From assembly GCA_022484695.1 (NCBI GenBank), contig JAKVKU010000003.1:1-64000 (forward strand): a stretch of 64,000 bases of DNA. Direction: 5' to 3'. Positions 1 to 10,000 of this stretch are shown here, piece by piece; position 1 is the stretch's first letter; the number at the start of each line of letters is the position of its first letter. A model generated the notes under the pieces. It made no database searches. It was not told the origin of the DNA and saw only the letters and a list, made by a program, of their open reading frames with translations. Origin of the DNA: Lactobacillus sp. (GTDB lineage Bacteria > Bacillota > Bacilli > Lactobacillales > Lactobacillaceae). A program made the position numbers and the translations under genes.

Positions 1-436
1 CAAAGGTTTCAAAACCTATGGTATCGTCTTTATTTTGGTACGTCACTTCCCAAACCGGTTTCTTTTTATAAATACCTAAGGCAACATTGTGAATTTGCTT
101 AGGATTATAACGCGCAACAACACGGTTGATCGCCGTCTTTTTTGAAATACCAGCATTTTGGTTTAAAACGACAATTCGATTGGTTTTAGGATTAATGATC
201 ACAAAAATTTTACGATTACTTTTATCCAGACCCCCAACAGTCCAGTTTTGTTCATTACGATTATAGAGATAAAAGGTCTCTGGTGTTTTAAGATTGGTGT
301 TCTTTTTGGCCAGTGCGATGGCATCGGCTTGACTACTCTTATAAGGTGATACACCAACATGGTAGATGATGTAAACCGTGCTGAGCAGCACCACAATAAT
401 CGCAAGGTAAATCCAACGCTTTGTTTTTTCGTTCAT
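1..436 (-). CDS. ypmB: TseB/YpmB-like membrane-anchored protein, partial
   Basis: The minus strand from an ATG at 436 stays open for about 145 codons and runs off the window start, so the C-terminus is missing. AAAGGAG lies 6-8 bases before the ATG. The product starts MNEKTKRW, has one membrane segment at about residues 8-25, then a mixed alpha/beta extracytoplasmic part with two PepSY-like units (around ADAIALAKKNTNLK and SKKTAINRVVARYNP). This matches the DUF5590/YpmB family; B. subtilis YpmB (TseB) is about 160 residues and is linked to cell wall elongation and PBP2A. It sits directly downstream of dinG with no terminator between, the usual firmicute order. The family call is from architecture and context; the wall role is inference from the family. 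Confidence 0.8.
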   Translation of the reverse strand, partial: MNEKTKRWIYLAIIVVLLSTVYIIYHVGVSPYKSSQADAIALAKKNTNLKTPETFYLYNRNEQNWTVGGLDKSNRKIFVIINPKTNRIVVLNQNAGISKKTAINRVVARYNPKQIHNVALGIYKKKPVWEVTYQNKDDTIGFETF

Positions 437-466
437 GGTAATCTCCTTTAAAACAACAACAATTTA

Positions 467-3253
467 TTATACCAAAGAAGTACCAGATTCGCGTAAGAAA
501 TTTTTAATTGCAGGAATCGCCTCGCGCAAAGTTAAAACCTCGCTATGGACTTGTTTAGGCAACGAACGCAAAATCTCATGGCCGTAGGTTGTGTTGGTCA
601 AGCGGTTATCTAACACAACCATGACCCCCTTGTCTGTCTCTTGGCGAATCAAGCGGCCGAATCCTTGCTTGACTTTAAAAGCCGTTTTAGGTAAAGAGTC
701 CTTACTAAAAGGATCAATACCTTGTTGTTGCAACCAATTATAACGTAACTTCACTTCTGGCTGGGCCGGTGATTCAAAGGGTAGCCGCGTTAAAATCAAG
801 GCCTTTAAATGATCACCGGGGAAATCGATCCCTGACAAAAAACTGTTAGAGCCCAATAATACGGCATGTTCACTTAAAGAAAAACGCTTGAATATTTTTT
901 CGTTACTCCCAGTTATCCCTTGGGCCAGGATCTCCTTTTCGTGGCCGGTGAGGGTTTCTTTTAAAGTGTAATAGGTTTGTTTTAGCATATCCAATGAATT
1001 GAACAGAACCAAAAGTTGTCCCGTACTAGCTTGGGCCATTTGATCGATAACACCTGTAATATAATCTGAAAAATAACTGGGACTGACAGATTTAATATCC
1101 GGGGCATCGGCGATGGTAATTAAACGGGTCTGATTTTCATAATCAAAGGGACTATCTAGTTTATAGGTACTGACTTCATTTTTATTCAGATGCATTTGAT
1201 TTAAAAAATAATCAAATTTATGGTTAAAGGTTAAGGTTGCCCCGGTGAGGACGACTTGACCAAAGCGCTGAAATAAAGTTTGCGCAATCATGCCCGGATC
1301 CAAGACGTGGATGGCTAAATCTAAGGTTTCCACATTGCCATATTGTTTCATTTGCAACAATATGCCGGTGTTATCTGATTGGGTCAGCATCTGGGTCATA
1401 AACTGTTGGTAATCATCGATGGCATTTTGAAATTGGATCATCATGCTTAAAATTTGATTGAGCAGTGAAATGGTTTGGTGATTAAACTGTTGTTCAAGAT
1501 TGGTGAGTTGATTTAATGCTTGGGTCAAGTTCACATTGATGCTTTGGCCCAGTTCTAAAATTTGCTTCAATTCTGGTAGGACATATTTGGGGATGTCTAG
1601 CCCACTTAGATCAATGATCTCATCAATGGGACGGGATCGTTTGGATTTGGGTAAATTATCTTGAATATAGCTTTCAAAGAAAATACTTTGAACCCGTTTG
1701 ATGGTGGCAAGTAAATTATCAATTTGCGCATAACCTTTGTTTAATTGAGCATAGGCCGGATAAATCGCAGCTGCTGCATCTGCTAATGGTTCATGATGAT
1801 GGGCCAATTGATGCAAACAGTCCAAAATCTCTTGAAAGTGGCTGGTATGGTTGTGGGTACGGCTAACACTGCGGGCAAACTCATCTGCTTCATCCACAAT
1901 CAAAGTCGCTTGCTGGCCAAATAAGGCACTGTCTTCATGGGCCAATAGATAACTGTGATTTGTCAAGATAATGCTGGCTTGTTTAGCTTGAGTTTCAATG
2001 TAGGTCATAAATTCATCGGGGCCAAATAGGTGCTGGCGGCCATTATGATCGGTGATGCGTTGCAAATAGTAGTTGTGGTAATTGGTCAATTGTAGTTCCG
2101 CAATATCCCCGGTTTTTGTCATGGTCAACCAGACTAATAGCCGCAATTGCAACAAGCGGGTTGGCCGATTTGAAGATGGGATCAGCAATGATTGATAGAA
2201 AACTTCTAGATTAAGGTAGTGATTTTCGCTTTTCACCAGGGCTACCGGGACCTTTGCAGCTAAAAGTTGTTCCACTAGGGGAATTGTTTGATCAAGCAGT
2301 TGATTTTGTAGAACGGTCGTCGCTGTGGAAATAACAATTTTATGTTCATGGCTAGCCATGAAGTAACTAGGTAACATATACCCTAGGGTCTTGCCACTCC
2401 CGGTTTCAGCTTCGATCAATAAAGGTGCGCCAACGGGTTGGTTCAGATGGTCATAAATCAAATTCATCATCTTAGCCTGACTTGAGCGATAGTGTAATAA
2501 AGGTGTGAATAATTTTTTCTTAGCACCAGGGGATTTGGGGAAATTGGTTAATTGATGTAATGGCTGTGCCTGTAAATCGCGGCGATTGCGTAAAACTAAG
2601 CCGTGGTTAACATGCAGATAACTGGGCAATGGTTTTTTAGGCTGTTTATCTGCCAGGTCGCGAATATAGTCCCCTGTTTGGCGCGTTAATAAATCACTCA
2701 GCTTGGCAATATGTGCCAGGGTCAGCTGGGGGGTATTTTCCATTCTTTTTTTCAGGGCTAAAAAAAGCTTAGCCGTCACAAAAGCGTCGCTATCCGCATG
2801 ATGGGGATTTTTATGCTCAATGGATAATAGATTAGCTAAATCTTGTAATTTATAACTCACCGCTGTGGGTAAAAATATCTGTGCTAATTCCACCGTATCA
2901 ATGGCCGCAATATTTAAGGCCGGTAAACCAATGCTTTCAAAGGCAGCATTTAAAAATGGAAAATCAAAATTCACATTATGGGCCACAAAAATTGTATCCT
3001 CTAACATGTTACGCAAAGATGGCCCAATTTCCGCAAAAGTTGGCGCATCTTGTACTTGACTAGCATCAATACCAGTTAAATCCGTAATTGCCCGGGGGAT
3101 AGCCTGCTTGGGATTGATATTTTGAGAAATTGTATTGACGATTTTATTTTTTTGAATCATAACACAGCCGAACTGAATGACTTGATCGACCCCCCGTTTA
3201 GTACCAGTGGTCTCCAAGTCAACAACGGCATAGATTTGTTTCTTAACAGACAT
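467..3253 (-). CDS. dinG: DinG-type DNA helicase with DnaQ-like exonuclease domain
   Basis: The protein has 928 residues, the length of firmicute DinG proteins that fuse a 3'-5' exonuclease to an XPD-like helicase. The N-terminal 170 residues carry the DEDDh exonuclease motifs: DLETTGT near residue 12, AHNVNFDF near 91 and HHADSDA near 150. The helicase part has Walker A ETGSGKT near residue 285 and a DEAD box in VDEADEF near 460; the C-terminal motif VI is QGFGRLIRQETD. It probably resolves DNA structures in repair. The ATG at 3253 has only a weak ribosome binding site, and a small ORF with a better one overlaps this start (see 3243-3305). ypmB follows downstream. Confidence 0.93.
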   Translation of the reverse strand: MSVKKQIYAVVDLETTGTKRGVDQVIQFGCVMIQKNKIVNTISQNINPKQAIPRAITDLTGIDASQVQDAPTFAEIGPSLRNMLEDTIFVAHNVNFDFPFLNAAFESIGLPALNIAAIDTVELAQIFLPTAVSYKLQDLANLLSIEHKNPHHADSDAFVTAKLFLALKKRMENTPQLTLAHIAKLSDLLTRQTGDYIRDLADKQPKKPLPSYLHVNHGLVLRNRRDLQAQPLHQLTNFPKSPGAKKKLFTPLLHYRSSQAKMMNLIYDHLNQPVGAPLLIEAETGSGKTLGYMLPSYFMASHEHKIVISTATTVLQNQLLDQTIPLVEQLLAAKVPVALVKSENHYLNLEVFYQSLLIPSSNRPTRLLQLRLLVWLTMTKTGDIAELQLTNYHNYYLQRITDHNGRQHLFGPDEFMTYIETQAKQASIILTNHSYLLAHEDSALFGQQATLIVDEADEFARSVSRTHNHTSHFQEILDCLHQLAHHHEPLADAAAAIYPAYAQLNKGYAQIDNLLATIKRVQSIFFESYIQDNLPKSKRSRPIDEIIDLSGLDIPKYVLPELKQILELGQSINVNLTQALNQLTNLEQQFNHQTISLLNQILSMMIQFQNAIDDYQQFMTQMLTQSDNTGILLQMKQYGNVETLDLAIHVLDPGMIAQTLFQRFGQVVLTGATLTFNHKFDYFLNQMHLNKNEVSTYKLDSPFDYENQTRLITIADAPDIKSVSPSYFSDYITGVIDQMAQASTGQLLVLFNSLDMLKQTYYTLKETLTGHEKEILAQGITGSNEKIFKRFSLSEHAVLLGSNSFLSGIDFPGDHLKALILTRLPFESPAQPEVKLRYNWLQQQGIDPFSKDSLPKTAFKVKQGFGRLIRQETDKGVMVVLDNRLTNTTYGHEILRSLPKQVHSEVLTLREAIPAIKNFLRESGTSLV

Positions 3254-3305
3254 CTAATATCGACACCATTTCTTTAAGTGCCCTATATAATTTGGCAGCG
3301 ATCAT
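3243..3305 (-). CDS. possible 20-codon leader ORF overlapping dinG start
   Basis: An ATG at 3305 is preceded by AGAGGTG at a 5-6 base spacing and encodes MIAAKLYRALKEMVSILDVC, ending at a TAA that lies inside the first codons of dinG in another frame. dinG itself has a poor ribosome binding site, so translation of the small ORF could bring ribosomes to the dinG ATG. This is an inference from signals only; the ORF is very short and could be chance. Confidence 0.3.
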   Translation of the reverse strand: MIAAKLYRALKEMVSILDVC

Positions 3306-3325
3306 TTAGGACACCTCTAAAATAA

Positions 3326-6300
3326 TTACTTAAGTGGGATTAATTCTTGGCTATGGAGGCCATAAAGATATTTATGGCTCACTTCTTGCTGACAAATATT
3401 GCCTAAGGCTAACGCATACAAATTTAATTGGCCCTGATAACGGTTCACAATCGTTTGGTTGTCAGCATGATCAGTTTTATAATCTACCAAAATTAATTCA
3501 TTATCACTGCGATAATACCCATCAATCATACCATGAATCAAGACATTTCCGGGATCATTTGCGTCAATTTCATCAAATAATTGATTTGCGGGATAAACCA
3601 TCGAAAAAGTAACTTCACGATGGAAATTCTGGGGATGTTGCTGGATTTTTTCACCCAAATCAGTCTTGAAAAAACTCAAAATTCCGGGTAGATCTAAGCG
3701 CTGACTTAACGGTTGGGTCAATAACCCTTGGGCCACCAAGTGTTGGGCTGTATTTTTCAGGCTGTCTAAAGTTAGCGGTTGCGTTAAGTCGACTTTTTGA
3801 AAAATTAGATGGGTGGCCGTCCCCAGTTGAGTGGCCGAAATATGGGCCGTATCCCTTAAAAATTCTGGCTCATTGAGTTGGGAAACTGAAAATGCCTGGG
3901 GGCTATTTTCCAAATCCAGAGGCACTAAGGTATCCAAATCCGGGTCATCAAATTGCCGTTTGATATCGGATACGGATTGATACGCCGTGGTCTTCGTAGC
4001 TGCTAAGTTAGGATAAGTCTGATTGAAGCGGCGCTGAATCAATTGGGTAAAACTTGGACTCAATTCAATGACTTGTTTTGGGGATGTTTGAATCTTGGTT
4101 TCTACTGGCGTGCTTGGCGTTAACGGGTTCGGTTTAACGAATTTGGCACTGACCTGATGGGGCAAGTCATCAAATAAACCACCCACGTAGTGATCGGCAA
4201 ACACCCCTTCTTTTTGACCCCGAATCAATGCTGGACCAATAAAATCTAGAAAACTCTTAGCCTTTAGTTTCGTGGCTAAGGGCAAATGTAAGCCCGGATC
4301 ATTAGCCAAGTCGGCCCAACGGTCCATAACCGCTTCAGGGCTGTTCTTGCTGCGCGTGGCATCTCTTAAGTCAGCAACTAAAATTAATCGTTGTTGGGCC
4401 CGGGTCAAGGCAACATATAATAAACGTAACTCTTCAGCCAAGTCCATTTGGTGATTAACGGCTTGAATGAGCTTTTTTTGAACCGTTGGGACCAATATCC
4501 GCTGATCAGTCAAATAATCCAAGCCTAAGCCTAATTGCTGATTTAAAGCGAATTTTTGCCGTGAGGCATCTGTATTGAATTGATGTTCCAAGTCAAAAAC
4601 AAAAACCACCGGGAATTCCAGGCCTTTACTCTTATGAATCGTCATAACTTGCACAGCCTCTAAATTCTCCTGGGCCACATTAGGTTGACCCAAGTCCTTA
4701 TCATTGGCCTGCATTTGCTGAATAAAGCGGACAAATTGAAAGACACCCTTAAACCCATTTGCTTCATATTGCTTAGCCCGATCGTATAAAGCCTGCAAGT
4801 TGGCACTACGTTGGGGTCCTGAAGGCATGCCACTGACATAATCTAAGAAGCCGGTGGTATTGTAAATGGTCCAGATTAAATCTGCCAATTGATTGGCCCG
4901 GGCCATATCCCGATAACTGGTCAAATCCGTTAGAAAACGACCAATTTTCTCTAAAAAGTCTGGTTGACACACCGCTAAATCGATACTTTGGGATGTCTCA
5001 ACTTGTTGTAGACATTCATAAAAGGATTGGTTTTTCTGAGGGTCATTGCCGCGAATGAAGCCCAACTCATTTTCATCCAAACCAACAATTGGCGATCTTA
5101 AAACCGCCACTAGCGGAATGTCTTGATCCGGATTGTCGATTAATTCTAATAACGCCAACATAATCCGCAATTCAGTGGTTTGAAAATAGTTCTGGGTGTC
5201 ATTGACAATGACTGGAATCGCCGCTTTTTTGAACGTATCAATAATATCTAAGTTGGCGTGACGGGTACTCACTAAGACGGCAATGTCCCCATAAGTGACT
5301 GGTCGCTGTTCCCCAGTTTCATTATCATAAATTAGTTCTTGGTGCTGGACCATCGTGGTGATCCGCTGGGCTAAGGTCAATATAGCCGGGGACACGTCCA
5401 GTGGTTTTGCCTCATCTGTCTTCGCCGGGTCAGCTGTTGTATCTTCTGAAGTCGAAGTGGTCAATAAAACCTCTACCGGATTTTGATCAGCTGGATAATA
5501 AGTGGCGCCAAAACGCAGATAAGCATTTTGATCATAAGAAATATCCCCCAATTGTTGATCCATTAACTGGGCAAAAATATAATTGACAAAGTCTGTGATG
5601 GTTTGTTGGGAGCGAAAGTTTTCTGCTAAGACGATCCGCTCATCCTGGTCTTTGGCGCCATCACCATAGGTCGCATATTTATGGGCAAAAAGCGTTGGAT
5701 CAGCCATCCGAAAGCCGTAAATCGACTGTTTAATGTCCCCCACCATAAAGCGATTGCCCGGCGTGGTTTTGGCCACTAAGCCCAGCAAAGATTCCTGCAG
5801 TGGATTGATATCTTGATACTCGTCGATCAAGACCTCTGAAAATTTATGTTGGTAAAACGCCCGTGCTGGTTGTTGGCCCTGGTCGTCTTGATAATTCAAA
5901 ATGTCATAGGCAAAATGTTCCAAGTCACTAAAATCAATTAAATTACGCTGCCGTTTAAGGGTTTGGTAGTTCTCAGAAAATCCAGTCATGACTTCCACAA
6001 ACTTCGTCAATAATTGTTGACAGTGGTCATTGATGTCACGGAGTTGATCTTCAGATAAAATAAAGTAATTCGTTACTAATTCAGTTATCCCCGCGACTTG
6101 GTCATCTATTTGTTGGCTTAATTGCCGACTTTCGGCTTCAACGTCAGCTTCATTTTTTTTGTAGCGGAACCAGGTCAGTTTTTTATCGAAGACTTGCAAA
6201 TTAGTGCGCAGATCTTGATAGTTTTTGGCTGCTAATGCGCTTTGAATTTGGGTAATGTTGGTGAGGACTTGGGCCATCAATAGCGGCTGTTTCTCTAAAC

Positions 6301-7042
6301 CTAAGGCACTAAACTGCGCCTGAGCTTGTTGACAAGTTGAACTTAGCCCATTTAGCGCGGTGGTTAGTTGCGGCAGGATGGTTGTTTTAAAAGCAGCATT
6401 ATCTAAAATATTGGGCTGGTTACGGTATTGTGCCGGCAAGCTGGCTAACCAAGCATTGGGATCGGCAAAGGCCCGCATGTAATCGTAAACCTTGAAAACC
6501 ATGTCTTCTAAGCCCTGGTCATCGCGATCATTTGAGAAGTTTTCCGTTAATTTAAAGAAGGTCAAATCATCGGCATTATAATAAGCTTCCCGCAGATCCG
6601 CAAAAACATTCTGTTTAAAAAGTGTGCCTTGGGTACTATCTTCAAGAATACTAAACTCTGGGTCCATATTAATTAAATAATAAAAGCGATGGATGACCTG
6701 TTCACAAAAGGCATGGATCGTACTGATATTGGCTAAGTTTAAGCGATTTAACTGACGCCGATCATGGTGTAACTGGGTTTTGTCGGCCGTTGACAGCTTC
6801 GCTTTAACTTGCAAAGCACTAATTTCATTTTGAATAGCCCGCTGGATCCGTTCTTTCATTTCCTGAGCGGCCGCACGGGTGAAGGTTACGATCAATAGTT
6901 GGTCCACATCAATGGTCTGAATCTCTTCAATGACCCGCTGAACCAAGACCGCCGTTTTCCCAGAGCCGGCTGAAGCGGATACGAGGATGTTATGACCATT
7001 ATGGGTAATTGCTTTTTGTTGATTATCTGTAAATTTTACCAT
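3326..7042 (-). CDS. addA: ATP-dependent helicase/nuclease subunit A
   Basis: This 1238-residue protein is the UvrD-like helicase and nuclease subunit of the AddAB (RexAB) double-strand break repair complex. Walker A is SASAGSGKT at residues 22-30; the helicase motifs include LIDEYQDINPLQ near 410, VGDIKQSIYGFR near 440, QVMTIHKSKGLEFPVV near 800 and LRLLYVALTRAQ near 880. The C-terminal RecB-type nuclease has the DYKTD motif near residue 1190. The start ATG at 7042 follows AGGGGAG. It lies 11 bases after addB, so the two are cotranscribed as addB-addA, with dinG after it. Confidence 0.96.
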   Translation of the reverse strand: MVKFTDNQQKAITHNGHNILVSASAGSGKTAVLVQRVIEEIQTIDVDQLLIVTFTRAAAQEMKERIQRAIQNEISALQVKAKLSTADKTQLHHDRRQLNRLNLANISTIHAFCEQVIHRFYYLINMDPEFSILEDSTQGTLFKQNVFADLREAYYNADDLTFFKLTENFSNDRDDQGLEDMVFKVYDYMRAFADPNAWLASLPAQYRNQPNILDNAAFKTTILPQLTTALNGLSSTCQQAQAQFSALGLEKQPLLMAQVLTNITQIQSALAAKNYQDLRTNLQVFDKKLTWFRYKKNEADVEAESRQLSQQIDDQVAGITELVTNYFILSEDQLRDINDHCQQLLTKFVEVMTGFSENYQTLKRQRNLIDFSDLEHFAYDILNYQDDQGQQPARAFYQHKFSEVLIDEYQDINPLQESLLGLVAKTTPGNRFMVGDIKQSIYGFRMADPTLFAHKYATYGDGAKDQDERIVLAENFRSQQTITDFVNYIFAQLMDQQLGDISYDQNAYLRFGATYYPADQNPVEVLLTTSTSEDTTADPAKTDEAKPLDVSPAILTLAQRITTMVQHQELIYDNETGEQRPVTYGDIAVLVSTRHANLDIIDTFKKAAIPVIVNDTQNYFQTTELRIMLALLELIDNPDQDIPLVAVLRSPIVGLDENELGFIRGNDPQKNQSFYECLQQVETSQSIDLAVCQPDFLEKIGRFLTDLTSYRDMARANQLADLIWTIYNTTGFLDYVSGMPSGPQRSANLQALYDRAKQYEANGFKGVFQFVRFIQQMQANDKDLGQPNVAQENLEAVQVMTIHKSKGLEFPVVFVFDLEHQFNTDASRQKFALNQQLGLGLDYLTDQRILVPTVQKKLIQAVNHQMDLAEELRLLYVALTRAQQRLILVADLRDATRSKNSPEAVMDRWADLANDPGLHLPLATKLKAKSFLDFIGPALIRGQKEGVFADHYVGGLFDDLPHQVSAKFVKPNPLTPSTPVETKIQTSPKQVIELSPSFTQLIQRRFNQTYPNLAATKTTAYQSVSDIKRQFDDPDLDTLVPLDLENSPQAFSVSQLNEPEFLRDTAHISATQLGTATHLIFQKVDLTQPLTLDSLKNTAQHLVAQGLLTQPLSQRLDLPGILSFFKTDLGEKIQQHPQNFHREVTFSMVYPANQLFDEIDANDPGNVLIHGMIDGYYRSDNELILVDYKTDHADNQTIVNRYQGQLNLYALALGNICQQEVSHKYLYGLHSQELIPLK

Positions 7043-7053
7043 GAGACTCCCCT

Positions 7054-10000
7054 CTAATCACTTTGATCCAAGACATGCAGCATTTTATCTAACCAATAAT
7101 CAATCACCGTACTACGCTTAGCGGGATCCTTGCCTAAGTCCCGGTAGTTGTTTTCTGGCAACATGGCGTCGAATTGGAAAATTGGCAAATACGGGCTGAA
7201 GTTTAAGGCCGTACTGCTATTGCTAAGGCGCACCGGCTCTAAAGGCAGTTCACCGGCAAAAATAGCTTGGGCAGCTGCTTGAATTTTATGGGCATTAAAA
7301 GCCAGTAAAGTTTGCAACTGGGCCGGCGTCACGAGACTGTTGCTGCGGGAAGAAAAAGTACCTTTTTTGCTGTAATAAAGTGGGACGACTTGGGAATCTT
7401 GATCAATTTTTTCATCGGCAATTTGTAACACGTCCGCATCGTTTAGAATCAGGCCCTTATAACGAAAATCAGTTAATACTTTGCCATCAATGGCCGCCGA
7501 ATCAAGGCCTGATTTTAAGTCTTTTATTTTGATCACCGGGTTATGAAGATGGAAATAATAGGCCCCGGCAAATTGGGCTTTAGGCAAGTCTAGGGCTTGC
7601 AAGTTGTCCAATACACTTTGTACGTAAGTCAACATTTGCAGGGACAAACCATAAAAGACCTGTTGATATTTCAAATCATGGTCACTGGATTTATAGTCAA
7701 TGATATTGAAAAATTGATTATTTGAAATGGCAGCCGTGTCAATGCGATCGATTTTTCCCCGAATCCGCACCTTATGCTGTGGGTCCACTTGATAATCCAA
7801 GCTGCGTAAACCGTTTTGACCACTGCCAAAGGGGATTTCAGTTTTAAAGGGCTTAAAGCGCATGTGGCGGCTCTGCAAAATATTATTGCGGATCGAGATC
7901 TTTAAAATTTCCTTTAATTTGTAACGAATGTAGTGCATGCGACCAGTGCTGGATAAAATATCATATTGGGGCATTTGATAGACACGATCCAAAACTTCAT
8001 TCAATATTGTATCTACCTGCTCTTCTTTTAAATCAGCGATATTTAAATGCTGATCCACTAAAAATTTCATGAATTCATCCATGACTTCATGGTAAAAAGA
8101 TCCACGGCTGGCTGGCGATAAGTCGTATATTTCCCTTTCTTGAAGCTTCAAGCCGTATGTTAAAAAGTAGGCATAAGGATTGCGGTAAAAAGTCTCTAAT
8201 TGGGAGACTGAGGCATTTAAAGTATCGCCAAATAACAGATCCACAACTTTGGGCTTTAAGGCCTGGGGCTTATTGAAGTAATGCAAACTGCTGAACACTC
8301 GTCGTGCTAAGGGTCCCATGGTTTTATCTTGCGTTAATAAGTTCGCAATATAGGTCAAGGGCGTGCTTAGGGCTTGGTGGTCATTTTGAACTTGTCGCAA
8401 TGTGGGCACTAAACGGTGTAAAGCCTGTCTTTTGGTGCCAATAAGTGGGATCAACGTGGCAACATGCTCGGTGGCCGGCAGATTATCAGGCAATTGCGTC
8501 GGATTCATAGCAAAGTGCGTGCATAATCGCTGCAAATACGGCGAAGGCTTTGCTTCCACCCCTTCGCTATTTGTCTTGGCATAACTCAAGAAAAGTTGTG
8601 AACTGGGATTTAAAAATGCGGTATAGGCTAAGAAATTTTCATTTGCCATCACGTGTTCCGTGGTGGGCAATTCGTCAAATTCCGGGTTTAATGTTGTTAG
8701 ATTTGTGCGGTCCTCATCATTTAAAATAGTTTCAGGTTTGGCAATTTCCGGTAAATTTTGATCGTTTAGCCCAATAAAAAAGGTTATTTTGCGATTATTC
8801 ATTTGAACAATGCCTACTTCGGAAACGTCCACGGCATCTAATGTTGAGGGAATTTGCGCATAGGCGGTATTGGTAAAAGCCGCTGTGATCAAGGCCACAA
8901 ACGTGGGCACATCAAATTCAGCATCACCTAAAATAGCCACATATTGATCTAAAAGTTGGATAAAAACATTAAATCCTTGGCTGTTCTTATCGGCAATTTG
9001 TTGCGTTTGATTTAATTGGGCCGCTTCATTTTCCCAAGCTATTAACTGATCCAACACACCCACATCTTTTAAGAACGCATATAAAATGCGCGCCCCGGTT
9101 TTGGCATCTTTAGCCCGATGTAGTTTTTCAAAGAAAGGGGCTAAATTTAACCGGATCAATTGATGGATGGTTTCAATGGCTTCGGACTTGACCGGGTCGG
9201 TTTGTACGTCTGTGGCCATTTCAGTGTAGGTTTTCACTTGAAATGTCCAAGGTGTTGCCGCAAGCCAATCACGTTGATATAGATTATGAGCTAACAGATA
9301 ATTGTCGGTAATATCCAGTTGACGGCGAAATTCGTTTTTAGTGATATAACCAGTTGCGCTTCTAGGTAGCAACAATTCCGTTTTTAATAAGCCCATGATA
9401 TCAGCATAACGAAAATGATTGGTATCAATGGCGAAGAGACTGGTCAAAAAGGCAAAAAGTGGGTGATCTTGCATGGAAATTTCTAAATCATTAAAGTAGG
9501 GTAATTCAAATTGCGTAAATATGGGCTTTATAACTGTTTCATAATCCGATAAATGTTTAGCTAGCACCAAGAAGTCCCGATAATGATAACCCTCATCAGT
9601 CACCAAGGCGTGAATCTTTAAGGCCACGGCTTCAATTTCTTGGTAATTATCACTTGCGGCTAGAACTGTTAAGGCGGGTTTAGTGTCATCGGTATGATTA
9701 GGATCTAGCCAATAATCACCAATGGTTTTAATTCCTGGTGCAACGCGGGGCGTTGCAACCAAGGTGTTATGGCTGGGAATGTTTTGACTGCGGGCAAAGT
9801 CTACCAATTGTTGCTGTAATTTTTTGGATCGGAAAAATAAATCATCAGCCAGCAGCTCCCCGTTCATATTGGGCTGATCTAAGACTAAAGCCACGGTAAC
9901 TTCATTGGCATTGGCGATCAAACTATTGACGACGGTTCGTTCCACAGGCAATAATTGGGTAAAACCAGCTAGGTAAAAATGCATATGGCTGAGATCGGCA

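Noticed and set aside
199-405. 68-codon minus-strand open frame with start MRLLWCC
   Set aside because: It is a shifted frame of the tseB/ypmB-like gene that starts at 436 with a good ribosome binding site.
2865-3063. Plus-strand open frames inside dinG
   Set aside because: They lie antisense to a clear coding frame, without ribosome binding sites or family features.
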